Origin: Rhyacichthys aspro
Lineage: Eukaryota; Chordata; Actinopteri; Gobiiformes; Rhyacichthyidae
Assembly (NCBI GenBank): GCA_036850595.1
Contig: CM072159.1
Span: 610,328 to 674,327, forward strand
DNA: 64,000 bases
Reading direction: 5' to 3'
Below, one piece after another: positions 1 to 10,429 of the stretch. The position numbers were made by a program, and so were the translations under genes. The notes beneath the pieces were generated by a model that was given only the letters and a program-made list of their open reading frames with translations, made no database searches and was not told the origin of the DNA. How positions within the stretch are numbered: the first letter of the stretch is position 1; every line of letters begins with the position of its first letter.

Positions 1-305
1 ATCTCTAGTCGGTATCTCTCAACCTCTTGCACAAGCTCAGGTTCCTTCCCCCCAGCGAGGTGACATTCCGTGTCCCAAGAGCCAGTTTCTGTGTCCGGGG
101 ATTGGGTCACTGAGGCCCCTGCCTTCGGCTGGCACCCAATCCACTCTGCATTGACCCCTTATGGTTCCTCCTGCAGGTGGTGAGCCCACGGGAGGCTGGC
201 CACCAGGCGCTCGCATATGAGTCCCACCCCCAGGCCTGGCTCCAGGGTGGGGCCCCGCTGCCACATTACCGGGCAAGGACATGGGCCTTTGTTTTTATTT
301 ATAAA
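1..305 (-). mobile_element. Rex3-type (RTE clade) LINE, 5' part, cut by window edge
   Basis: On the minus strand the non-coding leader and the start of the endonuclease reading frame of a fish Rex3 retrotransposon can be read. The frame contains NVTSLGGKEPELVQEVERYR near positions 5-75, the usual opening of the Rex3 endonuclease domain. The element continues beyond position 1, so its integrity cannot be judged. The assignment rests on remembered family features and is supported by a second Rex3 piece at 13.1-13.9 kb. Confidence 0.7.
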
Positions 306-623
306 GGATCTAGGGAGTTTGGTTTTTTTTTGTTTCATGCCCCCTTCCCCCCCCCCCACACCAAACGGGCCGTCCGGGACGGGCCAAAAAAAAAAAACCA
401 AAAAAAACAAAAGTAAAAGGAAAAACCCACCCCCAAAAACCCAAAACAAAAAAAAAAAAAAAAAATCTTCTCTCATCCCCATCTCCCCACCTATAAACTA
501 AAAAAATAATTTTTTTTTATTTTTTTCTTTATTTTTTTATTGGTGTTGTTTTTGGGTGGGCGGACCAGCACAACAGGCTCGGAGGCCAGGGGGGAAGTTG
601 GTTTGTTTTTTTTTTTTTTTTTT
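306..623. other. A/T/C homopolymer-rich low-complexity stretch
   Basis: Long runs of A, C and T alternate here, for example C runs near 345 and A runs near 386 and 450. No gene is visible. The short reading frames across it are compositional. It resembles the larger homopolymer blocks at 17.4 and 25.6 kb and may be poor-quality assembly or a decayed poly-A region. Confidence 0.6.
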
Positions 624-2369
624 TTAAAGGGCCATTGTGTAACTTTCATAAATTTCTACCAGTTACTGACACCTGTGGCCGTTAGAGGAACTGCAGTCAG
701 TGTCGTGCTCGCTCTCACGCGCGCGTTCGTACGAGCACGACTGAAGAACCGGAGTATTAGCCTCAACACAGACTCTTTTACAGACTCATCACAGACTCAT
801 CACAGACTCTGAGATTTAGAGTCATGTTTAGGAGGAGGAGGTAAGAAAAGTTACACTTCTGAAAGTTTGACAAACTTTATTTGAGACTAAACTATACTTG
901 ACTCTCGAGACTGACACAGAGAGTGAACTCTTGAGACAGAGGCAAGAGAACGACTAATGTTTGACAATAGTATGTTTTATAAAGTGTTTTTCAACACAAT
1001 ACAGTAGTTAGAGCAAACTCTGTGTGATATATTATCGACTGTATGTAACGTTTGTCAAAAAAGCGTTGACAAACGTTAGCTTAGCTATAGCTAGCTTTAG
1101 CACTAGCTCACGTAGTTTCCATCGAGACCCTGCAGTGTTTACACAGGAGTCTCAGCAGAATAACGGCAAAAGTTAGTGAACTTATCTCTATCAGACGGGA
1201 TACGATACATAATGTGTTACTATTACTGTTATTTTTCCGAGACATTAGAGCATTTCATTTTTATTTGATCAGCTAATGTCTAAACAGCTGCACTGTTCCT
1301 AAACCTTGTGTAACATCAGTGACAAGCACCAAAACAACAATCACTGACCTCTTATTTATTCTGGAGAAAAGCAAAATACATATTACTAAGTACAGGAGTT
1401 TTGCTTGTTTCTAGGTACCACTACTGTACTAACTCGGTCTGGCAATAGGTTGAGACAACATAAATGTAACCCCACTGTACCATTTCAGCTTATCCTTGTT
1501 TATTTTACTCTTGGTTCATTCAGAATACCTCTAACATGAAATATGGCTCAATAAATGAACAAATAAGTCATATATTTTTATTGTTCTCTTCTCAGGACTC
1601 CAGCTCTGGAGTTTGAAGCTCCTGTGCAGGAGATCACTAACAGTGACAGCAGCATCTGTCTCCGGAGAAGGATGAAGTGCTCCAGATGAATGGAACTCGT
1701 CTGTGAGGGGTTTTTTCTGGATGTGCCGGAGAGAGCCACACCAGGACCAGCCGAACCAAAGAGGGGTCAGCCAGCTCGGTGCACCTGCCTGAACTGCCCA
1801 GTCATGCCAACAGATCTAGAAAACAAATGCTGCAGGAGGATCCAACCGGGGCGTCTCAGAACACCACATGGAGCTGTTTTTATATTATTTATATATTTTT
1901 TCAGAAAACTAGATTTAAAAAAAAAATACTTTCATTTGTTTTATTAATTGAAAGTTTTATATGGTGTTTATATACAGGCAGAAATAAATATACATTTTTA
2001 TAGATTCTTTCCTGCACATATTTATTGTAAAGGAATTGCTGTATTTGAGCACTGTCTCTTTTTATTGCTGCCCTTTGTTTTTGAGGCTGAAGTCATGTTC
2101 TAAAGAAAGAGAGAGAGAATAATAAGCATTGGTATCATTTTTACAGTCATGACATACATTTATTTACTTTATTATAACATACAATACATAGATAATACAG
2201 ATAAAGTTTGACAGGTAGCAAACATGTCCACATCATTGTAGATAAGTGCATATTGATATTATGATGTAAATAACAAAACAGGCTTGACTTCTCCACTGGT
2301 GCACGATACCTGAACATAACGGTTCCTTGTGAGAGACAGGTAAGGACTGTGGGCATGTGGCTGACATAC

Positions 2370-2548
2370 CTGTCCTCTGCAGAGTAGTGTCTGGGCCAGT
2401 TCAGCTGTAGGTGGGGACACAACCCCAGGGAGGAGACCAGGGGCCCGAGGGTCATCTGGCCCATGACCTCTTTGTCCCACATCCAGAGGTGCATGCTGGA
2501 TCTGCTGAGGGCCCACTCGTGCTCACCGCTGACGTGGTGCAGTACACC
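2370..2548 (-). pseudogene. Exon-like open segment inside the TTAA element
   Basis: The minus strand is open for about 60 codons, from just after a TGA at 2549-2551 down to a good donor (GGACAG/GTATGT at 2370/2369). The residues include VLHHVSGEHEWAL, which resembles the HHV-x-x-EHEW motif I associate with a large family of transposon-encoded fish proteins, some carrying THAP domains. No start codon or complete domain is present. It may be a remnant of the transposase of the surrounding element or unrelated. Confidence 0.3.
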
Positions 2549-3506
2549 TCAGCACAGAGCCTAAATATATTGAATTTAGAGTCTAAGTTACAAGGAATGA
2601 TCACATCTGAGTTCATTTTTTATCTGAAATACTAACTGAAAACAAACTTACCTGTCAGATCCTGCAGTTATTGATTCAGGATGGTGTGGCAATCCTGTCT
2701 ATTTTCTTGGTGTTTTCCACTGTTGTTTTCTCATAGCTGTAAACAATTCACCTATTGTTAGAATACAGGGAAATACAATATTTACAACAGCATTACTATT
2801 GACAGTGCCACTGTATTTTCAACAAAAAAACAAAATATAACTACATTTTCATTGATCGATTACCTCCATGTTACTAACCAGCTTACCATTTGATTATTAG
2901 TTACCTAACATACAAATAAATGCACAAGCACAGCTAATCCCACCACATATGTTTACTTTATTTGTATATACGCTCTATTGTGTGTCGTACTGTGCATCAC
3001 AACCGAGACAAGCGGATGTGATTTTCATTACAATAAACAGTCCGACTTGTAAATAATCATGACATGAATATAACGAGGTAACCAGTGAAAGACGTGTGGT
3101 AGAGTTACCTTTAGCTCGTCTGTGATGACAATTACATTCTGTCAAACAGACAGTTGTAACGTTAGTGTAATGGCTCGCGTTTTCTGGTGTTTATTTAGCA
3201 AACGAGCCAATGTTAGTGTAACTCAAAAATGCCACAGAGTTGGCATTAGCTGCTGTCTGAAGACAGCCGATAAGTAAGAAAAGCTAGGACAGCACATTTG
3301 TCAGATTCATAAGCCTCGGGAGTCAGGATCATAACGAAGTTACGGTCTGAAGGTATTTAATCCATTCAAAACACAAACTTGTTTAGAGACGTTGCTGTTA
3401 GCTAGTTAGCATCCCTGTTTCGGAAGCATGCTATTGTTATTTAGCATTAGACAACTGATAACAAAGCATCACAAGATATTTCACATGGTCAGTGATGATG
3501 TCTTAC

Positions 3507-3780
3507 CTTCTGAATGAAAAGAAAGCCGATTCTGGGTCTGTTTTATCCCCAGAGCAGTTCTTCGCTCTCGCGGCCGACTCTGGCTCGTCTTCCTCCGGCG
3601 CCGGTCACACTCCCGTTTGGGTCTGCGGGCCTCGCTCGATAAAACGTTCTTTGTTTTTTTAATGTTTGCGGGAAGTTTGTGTCGGTGTCCGGGTTGTGCT
3701 GTGTTGCTGTGCTGGAGGCCGTTCGGGGTTTTTTGTGTCTGCAGAGTCCATCTCAAAACTAACACGAACTAATGCCGCTG
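3507..3780 (-). other. CpG-bearing possible first exon of the TTAA element
   Basis: On the minus strand an Arg/Lys-rich open frame ends at a strong donor (CAGAAG/GTAAGA at 3507/3506). The segment is richer in CpG than its surroundings, as a promoter-proximal exon might be. The protein is not recognised and no THAP signature is seen, so this could be non-coding. Confidence 0.2.
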
Positions 3781-4029
3781 ACTGTCATGGCCGCCGCGCA
3801 GGAAAGTCCAAGACCAAGGAGACGAGAACGCGCACGACGTCACATCCGCCTCGATTTGGCGGGAAATCCGACCCGAATACTACTCAATGAAATGAGGCTA
3901 CAGGCTTATAGAGGCAACCAAGTTGGATACTTAAAATGTCATCCCTCTCATCACAGCATTGACAGGCTGACTTCTGGGCAAATAAAAGCCTTATTTATTC
4001 TTAAAATCCTACACATAGCCCCTTTAACA

Positions 4030-4690
4030 ACAGTTGATAGAGTGTTTTGTGAGGTTTTCTGAGAGCTTTTTACCAGCCAATGCTTGCGCATGCAATGGAA
4101 AATCACGCATCCCGGGGCCTTTTCCTTCAAGTGGGTGTTAAATCAGTTGTTTTTTCCCATCATCACTGCTGCCCCGTCCGTGCAACATGCAACCAATTTT
4201 TCATGGGGCATATTGTTGGATGAGAGATGGGAGTCAACACCCAAAAATATATCCTTGATTGTTGTTGTTTCTAGATTTGTAGACATGAGGATGTCTTGTT
4301 TCAAGTCATCGTTATCAATGTATTGTACAGTGAGCACGGACTCGTCTGCCACAAGCTTCACTTGCAGCTGGTTTTGGCAATCTGCAGCCATTTTATCGAT
4401 TCTGTCTTTGATAGTGTTATCAGAGAGTGGGACACTTTTCACTTTATCCACCGCATGTGGGCCTCACATCCACTCCACAATTTTTAGGCAGGCGAGTTTG
4501 ATAAGCTGCTCTCCAACATTGTGGCTCTTTTTTTGCCTAAGCAATTAATAGTGCACATTCAAAAGATGCCTCTGTGGCTCTGTGTAAATCACCTGCTACT
4601 CAAGCACTTTTCTGATGTCACTTGATCTTCTTGATAGTGCAAGCTGCTTTTTTCTCTCAAAATATTCCCAAGCTTCACCAATAGTTTTGC
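4030..4690 (-). pseudogene. hAT transposase-like (ZBED5/SCAND3 type) fragment
   Basis: Read on the minus strand, the frame contains VPLSDNTIKDRIDKMAAD, then VQYIDNDDLKQDILMS and VACCTDGAAVMMG, in the order found in hAT-derived ZBED5/SCAND3-like proteins. There the CTDGA segment belongs to the RNase H-like transposase core. The upstream part (EASFECALLIA, then GEQLIKLACLKIVEWM) is recognisable only after changing frame, and stop codons interrupt the reading. The central DEST segment is contracted. This is a dead copy; a plus-strand frame across 4084-4548 is only its antisense shadow. Confidence 0.65.
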
Positions 4691-5011
4691 GGTGTCTGGT
4701 CTCCTGTTACATCAGAATGACACATCATCTTTCACATTAATGACTTAATAGTGTTAAAGACTAACCCCCAACTGGGCTAGCTTAAGCGATAACATGTAAA
4801 TCTTGTGTATATTGTAAAATATTCAATGTTCAGAATATGTAAAATATGTAAATTGTAAAAGTGACTAAATTTAAAAAAAAAAGGGGGCAAAAAGGCAACA
4901 GCTTTTGTATCACATTCATACTGAAACTTAACGGCTGTTAATGGGTTAAAACAAAGCATAACAAAAAATACATAAACAAAAATAAAATATATTACTAGTG
5001 GGCATGAAAAG

Positions 5012-5760
5012 CTAAGCAAGGTCCATTGAAAAGTGGTTTGAGGACAATACAGCTTCTATTTCAGCTCGTAACTCAGGATTTTTAACACAGATGACATCAG
5101 ACCCAGTCACAAACCATAACATTTTCCGAAGACCAATGTCATCTAATACATAAAAGTATTTATGTAAAAATCTTAAACTCTGTTTTTTAGCAGGAGTAGG
5201 TGGTGAGGCAATAAGCAGCTTTAACACTTTCCAAGTTGTTTGTTTCAGATCATCATACATTTTCTGCAGTTCCTGCATATTTGAAGCTCATCATGATCAT
5301 CACCAATCACAGCCTCTTTCAATGCAGTAGACAAGAGATCACGCTCAGACTGACTTAAGTACAACATCAGGGAGTCAAACAAAAGCTCAGAGGAATCACA
5401 ATGTTTACCAAATATAACTGCTGCTGTAAGTGCATTCGCCAGCCGAGCAGGGAAATATCCAAAGTCCTTGTACCCCTTTACTAATATTCTTCCCCCAGAC
5501 TTCTATTCTTCTTCTTGCCATTTTATGGACAGCGAAGGCACCCTAACTTCCGCTCCCTCTGCTCTCTCTCTAAAAATTCTGTCCAGAAGGTCACATATAC
5601 ATCCCTGGACACGTCAGCATCAACACCTATTTCATCAATAAAGCTGTATTTAACTGAGTAGCTCACCATTGCTTCGTTCTTAAACTGTGTAATAAGCTCT
5701 TCTACGAGATTCACTCCAATAATGGCCTCTTATGTGTTGCACAAAGCACTGAGCATGCTC
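5012..5760 (-). pseudogene. HECT-domain protein (G2E3-like) pseudogene
   Basis: The minus strand encodes, across three frames, VNLVEELITQFKNEAM (about 5670-5720), VKGYKDFGYFPARLANA (about 5440-5495), LYLSQSERDLLSTALK (about 5310-5365) and LRKMLWFVTGSDVI (about 5090-5135). This order matches a multicopy teleost family with a C-terminal HECT ubiquitin-ligase domain, in which LRFVTGSDVI precedes the catalytic segment. The catalytic Cys region is missing: the copy ends at about 5012. Frameshifts near 5278 and 5520 and a stop near 5505 break it. The function of intact members is not established, and placement in the family is from memory. Confidence 0.6.
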
Positions 5761-5794
5761 AGTGAGTAAAGCCAAGCAAACAACACTATTCATC
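5751..5794 (+). repeat. 44-bp direct repeat, left copy
   Basis: An exact 44-bp sequence beginning GAGCATGCTCAGTGAGTAAA recurs at 6965-7008. The left copy continues the HECT-like pseudogene; the right copy begins the stretch after the intervening repeats. It looks like a duplication flanking a 1.17-kb insertion. Confidence 0.85.
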
Positions 5795-5844
5795 CTTTAA
5801 ACCCCCTCCTAGCTACATTTTATAACAAAATCACATAAACACAG

Positions 5845-6480
5845 TTCAGTTTTCATTCACTTTTATTTATGTAACTGAGTATCACATTAATAATTGCCTC
5901 AAATGACTTTACAGAGACAAAGTAGCAAATAGACAAACAGCTGTACTAGACAACATCCCCTGTACTAACAGGAAAAACTCAAAAAGAGAGTAGATGCATG
6001 GTTCTCAGTGGTTCAGGTGGTAGAGCAGGGCGTCCAATAACCAGAAGGTTGGCATTTCAATTCCCACTCCCTTCCCGCTCCCACTTCACCAGCCTTGTTT
6101 GAATCTGTGTGACTGAGTTTGGTTGGAGAAGGTGTATGGCAGCCTGCTTCTCCATTTGCCCCAGGTGTAAATGTGTGTGAATGGGGTGAATGGAAGCATG
6201 ATGTAAAGCGCTTTGAGTGCCCGAGAAGGGCATAAAAAAGTGCTATAAATGCATGCCATTTATGAAAAGTGCTATATAAATGCATGCCATTTACCATTCA
6301 CCATGTGTCCAGGACAGTCACTGACAAATTCTCCATTATAAGTACAAATGAATGAAAATTAATATGTATGTCCATGATAATCTCAGCGGAATGGGATCAG
6401 TTCATCCATCTAAGTGAGAAGAGCTGCGGTCAATGTGGGTTAATGGGTTGGGACAGGATCACAGATGGGGCACAGCTAAG
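5845..6480. repeat. Interspersed fish repeat, split by a SINE
   Basis: The sequence on both sides of the SINE matches the repeat at 31.77-32.80 kb: TATCACAxxAAxAATTGCCTC and ACAACATCCCCTGT on the left, GTGTCCAGGACAGTCACTGA and GGTTGGGACAGGATCACAGA on the right. It has no coding capacity. A third, 3'-only copy lies at 8.93-9.12 kb. Confidence 0.7.
6001..6297 (+). mobile_element. tRNA-derived SINE
   Basis: The head contains an A-box-like GTTCAGGTGGTAGAGC (about 6012) and a B-box-like GGTTGGCATTTCAATTCCC (about 6047), a decayed RNA polymerase III promoter. The tail reads GTAAAGCGCTTTGAGTGCCC, then two degenerate repeats of AAAGTGCTATAtAAATGCATGCCATTTA. The tail resembles the 3' end of L2-type LINEs such as the one ending at 36.26 kb. 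No clear target duplication is seen. It is inserted in an older interspersed repeat. Confidence 0.75.
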
Positions 6481-6964
6481 GTCCAGTCATCACTGGAACA
6501 CAGTGACAAGATTAACTTTGAAACTCATGTGAACATTTGGTGGCCAACATTATCACTGTTGCCATGGCAGCAAATACCTGTTTAAAATATATACAATAGG
6601 CTACATATAATTTACACTTTGCTAAAATGTTCATCTTCTTCTGTAGCAGCAGCTTGCATCCATGAGCCATGTTGATGAATTGCTGCCATCTTCTGGCACT
6701 ACTTATTCCTATGAAGATTAGATCCCTCCAAACAGACAAATGCTTCTCATTATTATATCTGTTTCAGTTTTAATGATGTAGTCTGCAAAATAAAGTAGGC
6801 ATATCCATAACATTTAGATTTAGGCATTTCTACAGAAGTAACAGTAAAGACAGAAAAAACATGTATAACAGGACATTAGTAATTTTAACAGAACTAAGAA
6901 ATAAAGGTAATCTGTGAAATCTGACAAATCTGTCAAATCTAAAAGCTGTGAGCAGGAAGGATTG

Positions 6965-7008
6965 GAGCATGCTCAGTGAGTAAAGCCAAGCAAACAACAC
7001 TATTCATC
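6965..7008 (+). repeat. 44-bp direct repeat, right copy
   Basis: Exact second copy of 5751-5794. It leads directly into the unassigned open frame at 7009-7440. Confidence 0.85.
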
Positions 7009-7440
7009 AATATTTTGAGTAAGGCCATAGCTGGCGGCACTGACACTGGCTTTGTGTCCTTTTTAACTCTCATCAACCACATACCCACAGAGTTCACTCA
7101 CGTCACCCAGGCCTGCTCTGATTTTATGCTGTACGTTATCGGGACTAAACTTCTTGCACAAGAGCAATTTGGGATGGTCAATGAAGGTTCTGTCGTGGTA
7201 GGTAGTGCATATTGCATTGCACTTTCTGCTGTCTGCGGCCACTCTAAGGTTGTGCCCTTACTTACATCTAGTTACAGCCAAAGTTACTCTCTAGTTTATG
7301 TATACACCAGCTTGTTTGCAGCTACTGTATGTTTGGTTCTACGTCATTTGTTCCTAAAAGCAAATAAAAGCCCAGTTTGTGCATCATCTACAATTGTTTT
7401 CTGCCTTCTTCTACATATCACCAGCTACAACGGGCCATAG
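7009..7440 (+). other. Unassigned open frame, about 144 codons
   Basis: The plus strand is open from the 44-bp repeat to a TAG at 7438-7440. No ATG suits it and I recognise no domain. The residues are hydrophobic-rich (GGTDTGFVSFLTLINHIPTE, then LAQEQFGMVNEGSVVVGSAY), but no convincing signal peptide or repeated membrane topology is seen. It may be part of the same multicopy element as the HECT-like pseudogene, interrupted by the insertion between the 44-bp repeats, or a chance frame. Confidence 0.25.
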
Positions 7441-8668
7441 TTTTACCCCAGCCTCCATAATAAAGTGAGGCAATATATTAACAAATTATTAATAAATTAT
7501 CAACGGAGCATTTAACTAATGTGTTTAACTAATATGTTTATTCATTTCATCGGCTAAGACATTGTACCCTATAAACCATGAATGTTGCAACCATTATATT
7601 AGAGAGGGACAAGCCCCACCCAGTTTTACATTGTTAGAGTTTTTCAGAATCAACAAACAAAAAGTATCATTCAATTTTTTTCTCATACTGAAATTGAGTG
7701 ATAAAAGTTTTATTCTACCTGTTCAAAGGTACCAAAAAAACTGCACTAACTACACTGACAGGTGAAAGTACTAAATACATCTTCTAATTCCAACCACTGT
7801 GGTGTAAGTGAGCTACTGAATTCAGATGCTTGTTATTCTTGTGCTTATAATCATGGATGTGACCGCACAGGTTCACTTCCACAGGCCCAGGATATAGGCC
7901 GTCACCTGGACTAGTATTGAACATTCAAGTCTGGCTATGCTTTCATAGGACTGAGCTTATAAAACCTCATAGAAGGTCAATACGCAAACAATACAATAAC
8001 AAAAGAGTTGTTATTCAGTTGTTATTCAGCTGATAAGGCTCGAGGTTGAGTCTATCTGTTGACAGAGCCCAAGGCTCAGGGCATCACAACCTTACAATAG
8101 TCCCAAAATTCTCTAACAAATATCTATTAAAGGAGAAGACAAGAAAAACAACAAACAAGAATCCTTGCTCATCTCTTGATCAGTGCATGGAAATGTTTCT
8201 CCTCTGCCACATGAAAGCAAATGTGCAAATTTTTGCTGACTTTGGATTTTTTGTTTTGTCAAGTATATGGACCCTATACATTACAGGCATTGGCTCACTA
8301 GGAGCAGCATTGAGGCAGTGGCTATGTTTTTATTTTTATGAGTGAAAACATACCATTTTATGAGCAGGAGAACAAGACGGGCCAGCAACATTACTCACTT
8401 ACTACAATTCTTCAATGTGTCCCTATAAAACCATATAGGCCCAACCATGTCCCTCCACTTGGTGGCAACATATTTTTTACACCTAGAATGAAAAAGACTG
8501 GTCACAAAAAAAGATAATTCCTGCATCTTTGTGACTGATCTGTGTGATTACAGAAAACCTTTCTATATTCTGTTGTGTTGCAGGGTGTTGTAAACAGGAG
8601 TAGTTCAACAGTCTTTGTTAGCAGAGGCTCCACTAATCCTTTTTATAAAACATCAAACCAAACCAGAC
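7441..8668. other. Non-coding, nothing recognised
   Basis: AT-rich sequence with only short chance frames. No repeat family, exon or RNA gene was recognised. Confidence 0.5.
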
Positions 8669-8698
8669 TAGACTAAACGGTTTTGGCCGTTTAGTCTA
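8669..8698. repeat. Perfect 12-bp inverted repeat (hairpin)
   Basis: TAGACTAAACGG and its exact reverse complement CCGTTTAGTCTA are separated by six bases. This is a strong short hairpin with no obvious associated gene. Confidence 0.8.
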
Positions 8699-8929
8699 TG
8701 GACATGCCACAATCTGCTGGCAAACACCAAGATAAGAGAGTGGAAAAAACACACGGTGCGCTCTGTTACTGTTTCTGTTTCTGAACCTGGGCTAATTAGA
8801 GATACATCAACTGCACAAGCTAAAAACTACTCTACTCATACATATGCAGTGACAAGTGAGGCTGGCATGAAATATTGCTATCTATAAAGCAGAGAGGTAA
8901 ACTATAATTGGAAACACATTATAATAAGA

Positions 8930-9115
8930 GAGAGGAGGACAGGAGCCAATACTTCCTATTGTTCTTTTGGAAACCCCAGGAATGTCTAGTAACCCTCATT
9001 TTGAGAACAAAGCTCTCTGACAATACGGACTATTCAGACTATCTCTGAGATAGGTCACGGCCTTTCCACTCAGGGCCTTGTAAGTAAGTTCTGAATTGAA
9101 TTGAAAGCCACCCAT
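8930..9115 (+). repeat. 3' part of the 31.8-32.8 kb interspersed repeat
   Basis: Shares the order CTTTTGGAAACxCxAGGAA, CTCTGAGATAGG, GGGCCTT and AATTGAAAGCCA with 32525-32705, with moderate divergence. No coding content. Confidence 0.55.
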
Positions 9116-9229
9116 AGCAAAGCAAAATTGAAGATGAACTCTCCTTTATGTCACATTTACATCTCCTAGATGCACCAATCGAGACCAAAGTGGTTTTCTC
9201 ATTCTTCTCAAATTTCTCTCCTGAGAAAT

Positions 9230-9475
9230 AAGTCTCACAGTGAGCATTGTGCGAGTTCTCTAAATTCTCTCACAGCTGTCTCTTTTCCTGATCTCAGCTA
9301 AGAGAAAAATGAGACATATTGTACCGATAATAATACACAATATAATATAATAATATACAATAATAAATACACATGGTTCTGTCTCTCATTGCTCAATATT
9401 TTAGTTCTCAGATTCTCTTATAGTTGTCTCTTTTCTAGTGCCTTAGCAAAAAGAAAAATGAGAGTAGTGCAAGCT
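9230..9475 (+). repeat. Diverged tandem duplication rich in CTCTCA/GAGAAA
   Basis: Two related segments, about 9255-9315 and 9398-9460, share CTGTCTCTTTTCCT/TTGTCTCTTTTCTA followed by AAGAGAAAAATGAG or AAAGAAAAATGAG. The spacing is about 140 bp. Non-coding. Confidence 0.45.
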
Positions 9476-9615
9476 CTCAAATGAGTCTCAATATGACACA
9501 ATTCAATATCTCAATTTGTGCCAAAATTTGAGAAAATAATTAATTCAGACAAAAAATTTATTAGATATTAGATATATTTACATAATGTTCAACAAAACGT
9601 TCAACAAAATTAAAT

Positions 9616-9616
9616 C

Positions 9617-9649
<33 letters not shown>

Positions 9650-9650
9650 G
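9616..9650 (+). repeat. (TAA)n microsatellite
   Basis: About eleven consecutive AAT/TAA triplets. The tyrosine-rich minus-strand frame across it is an artefact of the repeat. Confidence 0.95.
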
Positions 9651-10429
9651 TATGTAATAATCCCAAATGAGCATGCGTGCAATGGTAACTCGTGATTTCC
9701 AAGAAGACAAAAATATACAATATACAAAATATCCTCCAGAGCAGAAGCGGTAATGCACCTATTTTCTGGATGCCAATCGCCGAAAACAAAGAAGAAGAAG
9801 AATTTGAACGTTGCACTCGCGGGAAGAAGAAACGTGACCGTCACTGGAAAAAAAAACAGACGTGTCCGTTGGCGGCTGCTGCTGCAGGTTTTGCACTGGT
9901 CACACCGAAACTTGGAGAGGCAAGAATCGTTATCTATTAACTAGTTGGTCAACTAACGTTACATAACATTTAAGTTGAATAAAGAAATTCTTTGGAAATA
10001 AGGTGAAATATTTAACTGTAATGGTATGGTTGGTTAGCTGGCTAGCGGCTAACTCCAAGCTGTGCAGTCAACACCGAAAGGTAAATAGCTAACGTTAGCT
10101 CCCAGAGCTATCATAACTCCGTTGGATCACGTCAAAGCACATACACATTAATAAAGTCAATAAAACCATCAGCAACATACAAAGAGGCCTTAAATGACCG
10201 GACACCCTGCTGACCTTGTTGAATTTAGAGTTTATTGTGCACTTCTAACCATATTTCTTCACTGGTGTAGCCTAGCATGCTATCCTAGCCGAGAAGCAAA
10301 ACAAACTTTGGTTCATTTTTGCTCATTTTGATCAGACTCTTGCCCCCAAAGATATGAAGTGACTTAGGTTAATATACTGTCTATTTACATTATACTTAAT
10401 GATCCAAATTGTATTTTTTCATTAACAGG

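Larger units (their letters stand above)
628..4023. mobile_element. Candidate Kolobok-like DNA transposon flanked by TTAA
   Basis: A 3.4-kb block has TTAA at both edges (624-627 and 4024-4027). Its ends are imperfect inverted repeats: AGGGCCATTGTGTAA on the left against AGGGGCTATGTGTAG read from the right, 11 of 15 matching. TTAA duplications are typical of the piggyBac and Kolobok superfamilies. The inside holds a minus-strand exon-like segment and a CpG-bearing minus-strand start region. Superfamily assignment is inference; the left TTAA sits in a poly-T run, which weakens it. Confidence 0.4.

Noticed and set aside
4084..4548. 154-codon plus-strand frame
   Set aside because: It is the antisense of the hAT transposase relic read on the minus strand.
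9578..9844. Tyr/Ile-rich minus-strand protein
   Set aside because: It is created by the (TAA)n microsatellite.
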